A DNA stretch of 10,061 nucleotides, taken from contig JBCBXA010000097.1 in the NCBI GenBank assembly GCA_039816825.1, positions 1 through 10,061 on the forward strand, written 5' to 3'. The notes beneath the pieces are model-generated. The model saw only the letters and a list, made by a program, of their open reading frames with translations. It made no database searches and was not told where the DNA came from. Below are positions 1-6,924 of this stretch, piece by piece (within the stretch, counting starts at the first letter, position 1; the number at the start of each line of letters is the position of its first letter). This DNA comes from JBCBXA01 sp039816825 (lineage in GTDB: Bacteria > Pseudomonadota > Alphaproteobacteria > Rhizobiales > Rhizobiaceae). Made by a program: the position numbers and the translations under genes.

Positions 1-610
1 CGACCTGAATTATACACATGCGCATTCAGGTGCCTTGTCACTGGCCGCAGACGTCGACATCGGCACCCAGTCATCAGGCCCGTCCTTGTCAGCGAGAAAA
101 GCGCGATGTCACGCGTCCGAATGAGGTTCAGGCGATGGAAATTGCCTACGTGCCAATATCGTATCGGTTCCTCAAATGGTCACTGTGCCGGACTTGATCG
201 GTCGGAAGGTATTGCCTTGGCGACTGTCTAAAATTACAGAGACAGCATCGTGCATCGAGGCTTCAAATGACGCCGTGCGCCACCATGACAAGCTTGAGAT
301 CGTGAACACGAACGCGGTCAGTCGGTTAGCATACATCGACTTGATTTAGATGCTGTTGGACACCGGTATCAAGATTAGCATCAACGCAACGGGTGCGCGG
401 CGGGACAACGGCTTTATCGAACAACCTAGGCGGACGAACAAATTTGAGGAGGTTTATTTGCGCGTTTATGGCAGCGTATCGGTTGCGGGCAAAAGCCTAG
501 CTCGGTATCTGACGTACCACAATTCGCCAAGACCACGTTCATCGCTGGACGATCAAACGCCCGATCAGACAATTCTTATCCCGCCACCACCAAACCTACT
601 GACGTTATAA
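1..610 (+). pseudogene. Decayed IS3-family transposase (OrfB, integrase domain), runs off left edge
   Basis: Read with one frame change, this stretch follows the second half of an IS3-family OrfB transposase. From about 24 to 180 one frame gives HTH-to-integrase linker text such as PQTSTSAPSHQ and VTRPNEVQAMEIAYVPIS (family pattern RPNxVWAMDITYIPM). The frame then shifts between about 170 and 200 and continues with RKVLPWRLSK, an in-frame TAG at 347-349, then DNGFIEQPRR, KFEEVYLRVYGSVS, RPRSSLDDQTPDQ and a stop at 608-610. Of the DDE triad, the first Asp reads Glu (AMEIAY) and the second reads Asn (NTN where NTD is usual). Only the Glu of GFIEQ remains. Together with the stop and frameshift this is a dead gene. 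The N-terminal part and the left end of the element lie outside the window. The family call is from remembered consensus patterns. Confidence 0.82.
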
Positions 611-1716
611 TCGAATGCCGAATCCGTTTTCAAAATGAATCGTTGCCATTCAAGCATGACGAATCAACTCTCCCGTTCGGTGCCGGAGGCGGCTTTGGGC
701 TAATGGCGAGTGTCCTAGGTGCAGCGCGCCTATCAACGGTTGGAATGTCGATCGTCGGCGCGCTGTGATAACGGATCTGACCGAGTTCTTAAGTGGCATT
801 ACGTTCATCGGCGTTCTTGAGAAAATCGCGCGTGTTTGATTGGCTTCGACGAGGCAAAGCCGATGGCCAAAGGAGCATTCTTGAAGGTCCCACGCAAAAC
901 CACTTATTGTCCCTAATCACATGGAGAATGTTTGAATTTTTACTACTTGCAAGCGACCATCACGATGAAATTTGAGGCTCAAAAGCTGTCTGACACGGCG
1001 TTCTTCTTTGCCGGCCGCACCCATTGAGAAACGTAAAATTCTTCAGATATTTGATATCTGAGCCTTTTACGCTGCCAAGAAAAAAGGCGAAAGAACAATC
1101 GATTGAAGTTTGATCGTCTTAAAGTCAATGGAATTCAGGTAGCGTTGCGCTTTGCCAGGTTTTGTCCAAGAGGTTGGCGCGAGCCACATCCGTGCAAGTA
1201 AGAATTTATCAGTGACGGCCACGCCAACTGCCAGCTTAAGTGGATTTAAAATTGATGTCCTTTGGCGCAATGCTCACCTCAGGACAGCACCTGCAGTAGT
1301 TGGTTTGCCCACTAGAGGCGAGTTGCAATTGGCTTAAAAAATTCAGTGCTGACTTTGCATCGATCACCTTCCGGCGGCATTGAAATCGAACTAAAACGAT
1401 ATTTAATTGGTTGTACATCTGATATACTGTCCAGACTTTCAGCGTACTGGTTTGTCGTGTTCGCGACTCTATAAAAGACTCAAAGAAGGAAAATTACAGT
1501 ATCCGGTGAAGTTAGAGTTAGCGATATTTTATTAAGAGACATCAGAGGTATCACTTGTCAGGAAAATCGCTTTCCGCGTTTTTCAACGAATCGGCAGCCA
1601 CACATCTTTTCTCATGCTTTCTCAACACGGAGTAAAGAACCATTGATGATTTCCAACTATGAGGGGTAAATTCTTGCCCGTCTGTTGGATCATACAGAAA
1701 AACGGCAAGTGGGCCA
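611..1716. other. Gene-poor stretch between two IS remnants
   Basis: No open frame here has a convincing start, ribosome site or family resemblance. The longest open frames are about 60 codons (for example 793-975 and 1152-1337 on plus, 1067-1270 on minus). They overlap one another on opposite strands and look like chance. The only structured item I see is the palindrome at 1032-1071. The stretch is more AT-rich than the heme locus and is probably eroded accessory or IS-derived DNA; that origin is inference. Confidence 0.6.
1032..1071. repeat. 40-bp imperfect palindrome (two-tier hairpin)
   Basis: Outer arms CGTAAAA (1032-1038) and TTTTACG (1065-1071) are exact reverse complements. Inner arms TCAGATAT (1043-1050) and ATATCTGA (1054-1061) are also exact, around a 3-nt TTG loop. 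Unpaired TTCT and GCC separate the tiers. That gives 15 base pairs in 40 nt. It could be the stem of a bidirectional terminator, a protein-binding site, or a small palindromic repeat. There is no T-tract directly after the inner stem and no clear gene on either side, so the role is open. Confidence 0.6.
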
Positions 1717-1744
1717 CGTCCTTCCCCCCTTAAAATTGGGCCAT
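1717..1744 (+). repeat. Left terminal inverted repeat of the IS3-family element
   Basis: Starts CGTCCTTCCCCCCTT and, allowing two one-base gaps, matches the reverse complement of the right end (TGTCTAGCCCCCTGTG). Shared blocks are GTC, CCCCCT, TTG and GCCA. IS3-family ends usually begin with TG; the C at 1717 would then be a point change. Exact end uncertain. Confidence 0.55.
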
Positions 1745-1772
1745 TACAGTGGGCACCGAAGGGGGCGTTGGC

Positions 1773-2098
1773 ATGGCGAGGACGCGACATTCGGACGAAG
1801 ACATCTTGAAGCTGCTGCGTGAGATCGAGCTTAAGCTGACAGCGGGCGATGACGTGGCATCTGCTTGTAGGAGCGTCGGGATCAGTGATGCAACCTACTA
1901 CAACTGGAGGAAGCGCTTCGGCGGCATGGGCCGGTCGCAGCTGTCGGAGATGAAGAGCTTGGAGAAAGAGAACGCGCGACTGAAGAAGAATGAGCCCTTT
2001 GTCCGCCATTGGTCCGAGGACAATAGGCGAATGCCGAGCTCGAACTGGACAAGCTCATTCTCAAGGAAAGCCTGAACCATCTAAAGCCCAGGGCCTGA
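1773..2098 (+). pseudogene. IS3-family transposase OrfA, broken by a short insertion
   Basis: Starts at ATG 1773 (MARTRHSDEDILKLLREIEL), preferred over an upstream GTG at 1749 because the family begins there and a G-rich stretch precedes it. Residues about 7-52 carry the HTH_Tnp_1-type helix-turn-helix (ASACRSVGISDATYYNWRKR), followed by the leucine-zipper start (SLEKENARLKK). After 1988 the family sequence is interrupted. The expected tail AELELDKLILKESLNHLKPR resumes at 2033 in a different frame and ends at TGA 2096-2098. In the original frame translation runs to a stop at 2075 with an unrelated tail. OrfA binds the IS ends and regulates transposition; here the zipper needed for multimerisation is lost. 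Confidence 0.8.
1989..2032 (+). repeat. Short frameshifting insertion inside OrfA
   Basis: Between the conserved LKK codons (ending 1988) and the resumed AELELD codons (from 2033) lie 44 nt where the family has about six (for Ile-Val). The net gain of about 38 nt moves the tail by two frames. The segment has a weak inverted repeat, TTGTCC (1999-2004) with GGACAA (2018-2023), around a 13-nt loop. The family comparison is from memory, so the exact edges are approximate. It may be a miniature repeat or a local rearrangement. Confidence 0.5.
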
Positions 2099-2993
2099 CC
2101 ACAGAGGAGCTCCGTCAGGCTGTCATTCACACACGCCAGAAGCTCGCGACGTCTGAGCGACGGACGTGCCGGGTGATAGGGCTGACGCGGAGCTCCCTGC
2201 AATATCGACCTGTCCCGCGAGATGATGATGCATTGCGGCTTGCTCTGATCCGGCTGGCAAAGCAGTACGGCCGATATGGCTATCGCAAGATCACCGAACT
2301 GCTTCACGTGGAGGGTTGGCGGGTCAATCACAAGAAGGTTGAGCGGCTTTGGCGTGAAGAGGGATTGCAGCTTCCACAGCGGCACAAGAAGCGACGACGG
2401 CTCTATCACAAGGACGGCTCGATCATTCGAATGCGGCCCACGCATCCGAACCACGTCTGGGCCATCCATTGCCCGGCAGGCGATTGCAAAGCAATCTGCC
2501 GGGAGGAGACTTCGTCCACGACAAGCTCAGCAACGTGCAGACCTACAAGATGCTGACCGTTCTCGATGAGTTCACGCGGCAAGCATTGGCGGTGACAGTG
2601 CGCACCAAGATGGGTGCAAACGATGTTCTTGAAGCACTCTATCCACTCATGCTACGCCACAGTTCCCCAGAGTACATCCCATCCGATAACGGCCCAGAGT
2701 TCGCATCCGAGGCGATGCAAGACCGGCTTCGGCGCGTCGGCATCAAGCCGATCCGCATATACCCAGGCTCGCCTTGGGAGAGCGGATACAATGAGCGCTT
2801 CAACGGGACACTGCGCCGGGAAATTCTCAATGCGGAGTGGTTCACGACGGCCGAGCAAGCTAAGCTCGTCATCAATCACTGGCTCAGGCAGTACAATCAT
2901 ACCCGGCCGCACCAGGCACTCAACATGTGCCTGCCTATTCCAGAAACCATATTAGAGAAAGCCCAAATCAGTGGCGCAAACACAGGGGGCTAG
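2095..2993 (+). pseudogene. IS3-family transposase OrfB (DDE integrase), broken by a 41-bp insertion
   Basis: The frame begins with LTTEELRQAVIHTRQK after the OrfA tail, one base back as in -1 frameshifted IS3 elements. An HTH_21-type region follows (QYGRYGYRKITELLHVEGWR). The integrase core starts at PTHPNHVWAI and is interrupted after 2466. It resumes at 2508 in another frame with DFVHDKLSN and YKMLTVLDEFTRQALAVTV, then SDNGPEFASEAM, SPWESGYNERFNGTLRRE and YNHTRPHQALNM, ending at TAG 2991-2993. The three catalytic acids (Asp of DFVHD, Asp of SDNG, Glu of YNERF) are all present but split over two frames. The encoded enzyme would cut and join the IS ends; this copy cannot make it as one chain. 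Several codons near the end also look drifted. Confidence 0.85.
2467..2507. repeat. 41-bp palindromic insertion inside OrfB
   Basis: Exactly 41 nt separate the conserved VWAI codons from DFVHD, which are adjacent in the family. The segment folds as CCCGGCA (2472-2478) with TGCCGGG (2497-2503) and GATTGC (2482-2487) with GCAATC (2491-2496). The loop is AAA and a three-base bulge sits on one side: 13 perfect pairs, mostly G-C. Because 41 is not a multiple of three, it breaks the frame. The GATTGC/GCAATC core with CCGGCAG arms resembles small palindromes I associate with intergenic DNA of Rhodobacteraceae; that resemblance is remembered, not checked. Confidence 0.7.
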
Positions 2994-2996
2994 ACA
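2969..2996 (+). repeat. Right terminal inverted repeat of the IS3-family element
   Basis: Overlaps the end of OrfB. Its reverse complement begins TGTCTAGCCCCCTGTG and aligns with the left end at 1717 as described there. The OrfB stop codon (2991-2993) lies within the repeat, which is common in this group. Confidence 0.55.
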
Positions 2997-4386
2997 TAGC
3001 CATTGTCGCAAATCTCTCCCGTAATGAACGTTCTAACTTCAGGTTGTCCAGGCGGCACTTCCAAAACTATATAAACGCGGCTGCAATAGAATCATGAGAG
3101 ACCCGTAATTAGAAGACGGCAAAGCGCACCGCTGTTAATTGCCCTTTGATCGAGACGCACGCTGTGTCTTTCGCTTCAACGCCAGCCAAGAGCGATCCCT
3201 TGGCAGCAGGTTACATGGGTCTTTGAATGAAATTTGGACGAACTAAAAGATAAAGGAAACCAGAAAGTAATCGTCTGAAAAGAGGTCACACCACTCACTC
3301 TTCAAGACTGATTTTAGGAAAGATATGCACGGAGATCCGAGTTTTAAACGCTGGATTTCGCTTGAAGCTAATCGTAGATCAAGACGCAAGTTTGATGGAA
3401 TTGGATAAACTCAGCACGAGAAGAGGGCGAAAGGTTGCGATTTCAGTTTTGAGGATGACCCGCCTTTCAACGGTTCCGCATGTGGATTGTGGTTTCTTGG
3501 TTGAATGCGCTTAAATACGAGAGGGCTTTACCCTTAGTTACAGTCTGATTACCAAAATGGCGAGGATTTGCGAGGCAAAGCGGATGCTGGGACATCGTTC
3601 CATATGGTGCCCTTATCCGGTAGGTCGGGGAGTCACCTAAATGAAGGTCTTATTATCCGGCTGCGAGCGAGCAACAGATCATCTGATGCTGCATTTTGCT
3701 TAATTTTGGGGATAGCAGGGTAGTAGCTTTTAGTCTGCGCGCAATTCGGACAGCCGTCAATCAGGGTTATTTTGTTCCAAGATGTCAGAAAGTCGCTCTC
3801 CGACTGAAGTGGCCGTCCCGGCAGTACGGATGGTTGGGAAAGATATTCGCTGCGGTAGCAACCTTCACGGTGTGTGTGATATTTGACAGGCGAGCTAAAC
3901 TGGCTTGCGGTGGAATTGTACCACGGATTCTTTTCAGAAGCTGCAAAATTTATTCGAGGAGACGGCTCGTTTTGACCACTGAAATAGTACTTAGGGTTTC
4001 GCCGCGAAATAAATGGTCACCTTCTTATTCCGGTTGCGTTCCAGCTTTTCTCTTCTAAGAATTGTATGAGACTTCATCCCTTAAATCGATTGAACCGGCT
4101 TTTGACATTACAATTATCTTTGACTTGTGATCTCTTGATAAGAGGGTTTTGCTGAATTTTACATGTAACCCATCTGCGCTAAGAAGTATCTGCAGACTGG
4201 CCTCTCGATTATTGAAAATTAGCAGAACGCGGAGGCCATTTTACGGTCGACCGTGGAGTGATTTTGTCTAGATCTAATTCAAACCGGCGATGGCCAAACT
4301 TACCTCAGTTTAATCTTAGATTTTGGGTGGCATCGCGTGGCATTGGCCACTTCCATGAGCGTTGCCTTAGGTCACAGTCTTTCGCT
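2997..4386. other. Gene-poor, AT-rich stretch between the IS element and tonB
   Basis: No gene is supported here. The longest open frame (3696-4058, plus, TTG start, 120 codons) encodes a basic Cys/Arg-rich text with no recognisable domain, no ribosome site and no family match I know. Other frames are shorter. Base composition drops sharply (19 of 60 G+C at 4081-4140) compared with the heme operon. A TTGACA occurs at 4102-4107 without a convincing -10 box. Between 4387 and this stretch I see no T-rich hairpin on the minus strand that would make a clear intrinsic terminator for the operon. Probably decayed accessory DNA. Confidence 0.6.
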
Positions 4387-5505
4387 TCATCGCGTTCCAA
4401 AGGCAAGGCGGAAACCCTCTGCCACACCGGTCGGGGTGGGCGGGAACGGCGCCGCGCGCTGCACTGCAGAAACCACGCGTTGGTCGAAATCCGGATTGCC
4501 TGATGACCGACTCAATGAAACCGATTGCAGTGCGCCGCTCGCCGCGATGGTCAAAGTAACCACAGCATCTTGGGCGATTTGACCGCGAAATCGCCCGACA
4601 TTCCGCGCGATCCGTCGAAACACCGTTGCCCCATAGTTCGGTAAAGCCGCTTGGCCGGCCTGCGACGCGCTGTTGTTCTGAGGAGATTGACTGGTGGTTT
4701 GACCGGTCTCTGTGGCCGTCTCTTGGCCGCGCGTCGCATCCGTACTGGCGTTGCCGGTAGCACCCGGGCTCGCGGGTGGGGGTCGCGGCTGCTGCGGTGC
4801 GGCTCCAGGCGTCGGGGCGGGCGTGGCATTCGGATCAGGCCGGGTTTGTGGTCTGGGGGTCGACGCGTCAGGTGTCTGTACGTCAGGGGAGGTTGCTGTC
4901 ACTTGCTCGGTCGCGGAAATAGGAGCCACTGAGGTGACAGGCGGTTCCGGCGCAGTTTCGGGAGCCGTGTCAGAGCTGATCGTGGCGCTGGGAATATCGG
5001 GCACGATTGCTCGGCTCGGCGCCACTGGAACCGGAATTACCGCAACTGTCGAGCCCGCATCGCTCGCAGTGGTCTCGTTTGCAGTGATCTGAACGGGGCT
5101 TTGTGTCGCTGGCGGTGTTTGCCCCGTCAAAGTGTCCGGTGTGAGTGGCTCCGTGCGGGTCGTGTCTGGCGATTGCGTCTCGCTTGGCTCTGGTTGTGGC
5201 GTGGCCGAAGGCTCGACCTGCGCCGCCTCAGTGTCCACGTGCTCCGGCGTCTCGGTCTCAATGAGTTCAAGAGGCTCTGTCTCTGTTGGCTCCAACGGTT
5301 CGATCTCATCTGGCTGCGGCTGGTTCAGCCCCGCCGAGCCCCGGACCATGTCTGCGAAAGAGGTGCCTAACCGAGCCGGTGCCACATCCCCCCCGCCGGG
5401 AAGCGCAACCGTTGCCTCGACGGCGAACAGGTCTGCGCCGGCCAGATGCAGGACCACAGATCCCGTAAGCGCCATAGCCCCGCCAGTGATGAGCCTTGCT
5501 TTCAT
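4387..5505 (-). CDS. tonB: TonB energy-transducing protein of the heme-uptake operon
   Basis: A 372-residue TonB-like protein that would transmit the proton-motive energy harvested by ExbB-ExbD to the outer-membrane receptor HmuR. The start at 5505 is chosen because its ATG overlaps the exbD stop (ATGA), and because it places a Ser-x-x-x-His pair (SVVLH) in the N-terminal membrane helix at residues 16 and 20, the same numbering as the functional pair of E. coli TonB. A start at 5532 is also open. Residues about 6-26 form the anchor. From about 50 to 285 runs a long disordered periplasmic spacer rich in Pro, Thr, Glu and Ala, strongly acidic in its first part (EPLEPTETEPLEL) and Arg-Pro-rich later (TRPDPNATPAPTP, QQPRPPP). 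The last 83 residues are the TonB C-terminal domain: YGATVFRRIARN, then VVTLTIAASGALQSVSLSRS, then RAAPFPPTP. The spacer is longer than in the 239-residue E. coli protein. Last gene of the operon. Confidence 0.88.
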   Translation of the reverse strand: MKARLITGGAMALTGSVVLHLAGADLFAVEATVALPGGGDVAPARLGTSFADMVRGSAGLNQPQPDEIEPLEPTETEPLELIETETPEHVDTEAAQVEPSATPQPEPSETQSPDTTRTEPLTPDTLTGQTPPATQSPVQITANETTASDAGSTVAVIPVPVAPSRAIVPDIPSATISSDTAPETAPEPPVTSVAPISATEQVTATSPDVQTPDASTPRPQTRPDPNATPAPTPGAAPQQPRPPPASPGATGNASTDATRGQETATETGQTTSQSPQNNSASQAGQAALPNYGATVFRRIARNVGRFRGQIAQDAVVTLTIAASGALQSVSLSRSSGNPDFDQRVVSAVQRAAPFPPTPTGVAEGFRLAFGTR

Positions 5506-5876
5506 TCGAGCCCGCGTTCGGTGACCAGCCAAACCTCCTCGGCCCCTGCCTCGCGCAATTCCCGCGTAATCCGTGCGAAATCCTGGGCCGGAAGGGCGCG
5601 ATCGGGCACGAGGCGCACCGACGGGCCTTCCTGCGCGACAATCTGGGCCGGTGTCACGGAAGCGCCCCGCAATACAATCGCTCCATCGGGTAGGATCACC
5701 GCGGCATCTGGCGGCGCGCGCCCTTCCAGATCGATCGTGTCCACCAGGTCCACACGGTCATCGAGCGGCGGCGCAACCGTGCTAGCGATTAGGAAAAAAA
5801 TAAGCATCAAAAAGACGATGTTAATCAGTGCAATGGTCGGCTCGCGGCGCCGCTTCGGTGTGGGACGGGTGATCAT
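5502..5876 (-). CDS. exbD: ExbD/TolR-like protein, second copy, lacking the membrane aspartate
   Basis: A 124-residue single-span protein of the ExbD/TolR family: a short basic N-terminus (TPKRRR), a membrane helix at about residues 15-34 (IALINIVFLMLIFFLIASTV) and a periplasmic domain of about 85 residues ending WLVTERG. Family members have a conserved Asp at the start of the helix (pattern LIDVIFL; Asp25 in E. coli ExbD) that takes part in proton use. Here the aligned residue is Asn19 (LINIVFL, codon AAC). It lies 9 nt after the first exbD and overlaps tonB by ATGA, so it is coupled to both. It has no obvious Shine-Dalgarno and probably relies on re-initiation. It may form mixed ExbD1-ExbD2 dimers inside the ExbB ring, or serve a TonB-docking role; that is inference. 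Confidence 0.87.
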   Translation of the reverse strand: MITRPTPKRRREPTIALINIVFLMLIFFLIASTVAPPLDDRVDLVDTIDLEGRAPPDAAVILPDGAIVLRGASVTPAQIVAQEGPSVRLVPDRALPAQDFARITRELREAGAEEVWLVTERGLE

Positions 5877-5885
5877 GGCAGCGCT

Positions 5886-6269
5886 CTAGTCCAGGACCAG
5901 GATCGTCAGATCTTCAGACGCGGGAAGGCGGACCAGGAGATCGGTGAGGCGTTGCGTTGAAACTGTCTCGGTCAAGCTGATCAGGAGGAGATCGGAGCCG
6001 TCGTCAAGTGCCAGCAACGCCCCGGCGATCTCAGTGAGCGGGACGGCCTGGCCGTTGAGCAGCAATTCGTCATCAGACAAGCGCAAAAAGAGCGGCGGTT
6101 CAGACGTCGTCGGCGCCCCCGCTCCGGCCAAAGCCGCACTGACCGGGATCTCTGCAAATCGCGTGAAGGTCGAGCTCAGCATGAAAAAGAGCAGAAGCAA
6201 AAAGATGACATCAATCAAAGAGGTCAATGCGAGCGGGCGACGCCGCGATGTCCTTCTGCTTAACGCCAT
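5886..6269 (-). CDS. exbD: ExbD biopolymer transport protein (first copy, canonical Asp)
   Basis: A 127-residue ExbD/TolR-family subunit of the proton-driven motor that energises TonB. The N-terminus is basic (SRRTSRRRP), and the membrane helix at about 15-35 contains the family motif LTSLIDVIFLLLLFFML with the key Asp at residue 20. The remaining ~90 residues form the periplasmic domain, with FLRLSDDELLLNG and VPLTEIAGALLAL as the strand/helix core. The start at 6269 is chosen over upstream in-frame codons because it begins right at the family N-terminus and only 4 nt after the exbB stop. There is no clear ribosome site, which fits coupling to exbB. It works with ExbB and the neighbouring second ExbD-like protein. 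Confidence 0.9.
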   Translation of the reverse strand: MALSRRTSRRRPLALTSLIDVIFLLLLFFMLSSTFTRFAEIPVSAALAGAGAPTTSEPPLFLRLSDDELLLNGQAVPLTEIAGALLALDDGSDLLLISLTETVSTQRLTDLLVRLPASEDLTILVLD

Positions 6270-6273
6270 CGGG

Positions 6274-6924
6274 TCAAGAAACGGCTTGCGCCACCGCCAC
6301 CGTCTGAGGTGGGCGAGGATGGACGAGCCGCTGAACCATGGTCTCGGCGAAAACGCGGTCGGCATCGGTGCGCGACTCAAACCAGGTGAGCGCCAGGCTT
6401 GTCGGCATCGCCACACCAAGTCCGACAGCCGTCGTGAGCAACGCCACCCAGATGCCACCGGCCAGGACCGAAGGATCCACGCTTGAGCCCGCGCTTTGCA
6501 GGGCCTGAAACGCGTCGATCATGCCGAGCACGGTTCCAAACAGGCCCAGGAGTGGCGCGATTTGCGCGATTGAGTCGAGCAAGCGATGCCCGCGTTCGGC
6601 CGCAGCGATGCGCTCGGAGGCCTCGGCCTCGATCCGCTGGACTGCCTGCGGGTCAGGCGCATCCAAGGCCAATGGGATGAGATCGGCCAAATGGCTCCGC
6701 GACGAAGCGGCCGCCTGCCGTGCCGCGACTTCATCTCCGGCATCCCAAGCGGCGAGGGCGCGCTCCAATGAGGCATGCCGTCCGAGACCCAAGCGCAGGC
6801 CGCTGCCCAGCTTCCACAAGATCACGGCAAGGGCCAGAATCGACATCGCCAAAAGCAGGCCCACGACAGGCCCGCCCAAACTGACGAGGTCACGCAGGAT
6901 GGCGATTGCCTCGCCGAAATTCAT
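6274..6924 (-). CDS. exbB: ExbB (MotA/TolQ/ExbB proton channel family)
   Basis: A 216-residue inner-membrane protein that forms the oligomeric ring around ExbD. Three membrane segments are visible: about 17-37 (VVGLLLAMSILALAVILW), about 117-137 (IAQIAPLLGLFGTVLGMIDA) and about 153-177 (GGIWVALLTTAVGLGVAMPT). Between the first and second lies a cytoplasmic, Ala/Arg/Glu-rich helical stretch. The family hallmark around GLFGTVLGMIDAF and the TTAVGLGVAMP helix are intact. Length is close to the 244 residues of E. coli ExbB. Its ATG overlaps the stop of the upstream gene (ATGA), and a good GAGGT ribosome site sits 6 nt before the start. It is followed by exbD after 4 nt. Confidence 0.93.
   Translation of the reverse strand: MNFGEAIAILRDLVSLGGPVVGLLLAMSILALAVILWKLGSGLRLGLGRHASLERALAAWDAGDEVAARQAAASSRSHLADLIPLALDAPDPQAVQRIEAEASERIAAAERGHRLLDSIAQIAPLLGLFGTVLGMIDAFQALQSAGSSVDPSVLAGGIWVALLTTAVGLGVAMPTSLALTWFESRTDADRVFAETMVQRLVHPRPPQTVAVAQAVS

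Larger units (their letters stand above)
1717..2996 (+). mobile_element. IS3-family insertion sequence, inactivated
   Basis: This is a complete-looking but broken IS3-family element, probably of the IS407-like type: OrfA with a helix-turn-helix, then OrfB with a DDE integrase domain one frame back (-1), as usual for programmed frameshifting. Imperfect terminal inverted repeats lie at 1717-1744 and 2969-2996. Length is about 1,280 bp. Removing the two inserted segments (net about 38 and 41 bp) leaves about 1,200 bp, a normal size for this group. A GCCA at 1713-1716 recurs at 2999-3002 and could be a 4-bp target duplication, but it sits two bases away from the right repeat end as I align it, so the boundaries are uncertain by a few bases. 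Both genes are disrupted, so it cannot move by itself. Confidence 0.8.

Noticed and set aside
793..975. 60-codon plus-strand frame after the first IS remnant
   Set aside because: GTG-type start, no family resemblance, no ribosome site; length is within chance for this stretch.
1067..1337. Overlapping short frames on both strands
   Set aside because: Frames of 60-67 codons lie over each other on opposite strands with no recognisable product; mutual shadows.
1551..2009. 152-codon minus-strand frame across the left IS end and OrfA
   Set aside because: It runs antisense through the recognised OrfA coding sequence and the inverted repeat; a shadow frame.
3696..4058. 120-codon open frame on the plus strand
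   Set aside because: It begins with TTG, has no ribosome site, encodes basic Cys/Arg-rich text without a recognisable domain, and lies in AT-rich decayed DNA with no partner genes. Most likely a chance frame.
4102..4130. TTGACA with 17-nt spacing as a plus-strand promoter
   Set aside because: The would-be -10 (TTGTGA) is poor and no gene follows on that strand.
4132..4149. CTCTT-GAT-AAGAG followed by GGGTTTT as an intrinsic terminator
   Set aside because: Only a 5-bp A/T-rich stem with a short interrupted T run and no gene ending just before it.
4346..4360. GTGGC-ATTG-GCCAC hairpin shortly after the tonB stop, as the operon terminator
   Set aside because: Five base pairs and no U-tract on the minus-strand transcript; too weak to call.
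1..4386. CRISPR array, tRNA or rRNA gene in the gene-poor part
   Set aside because: I saw no regularly spaced repeats and no cloverleaf or conserved rRNA text on either strand.
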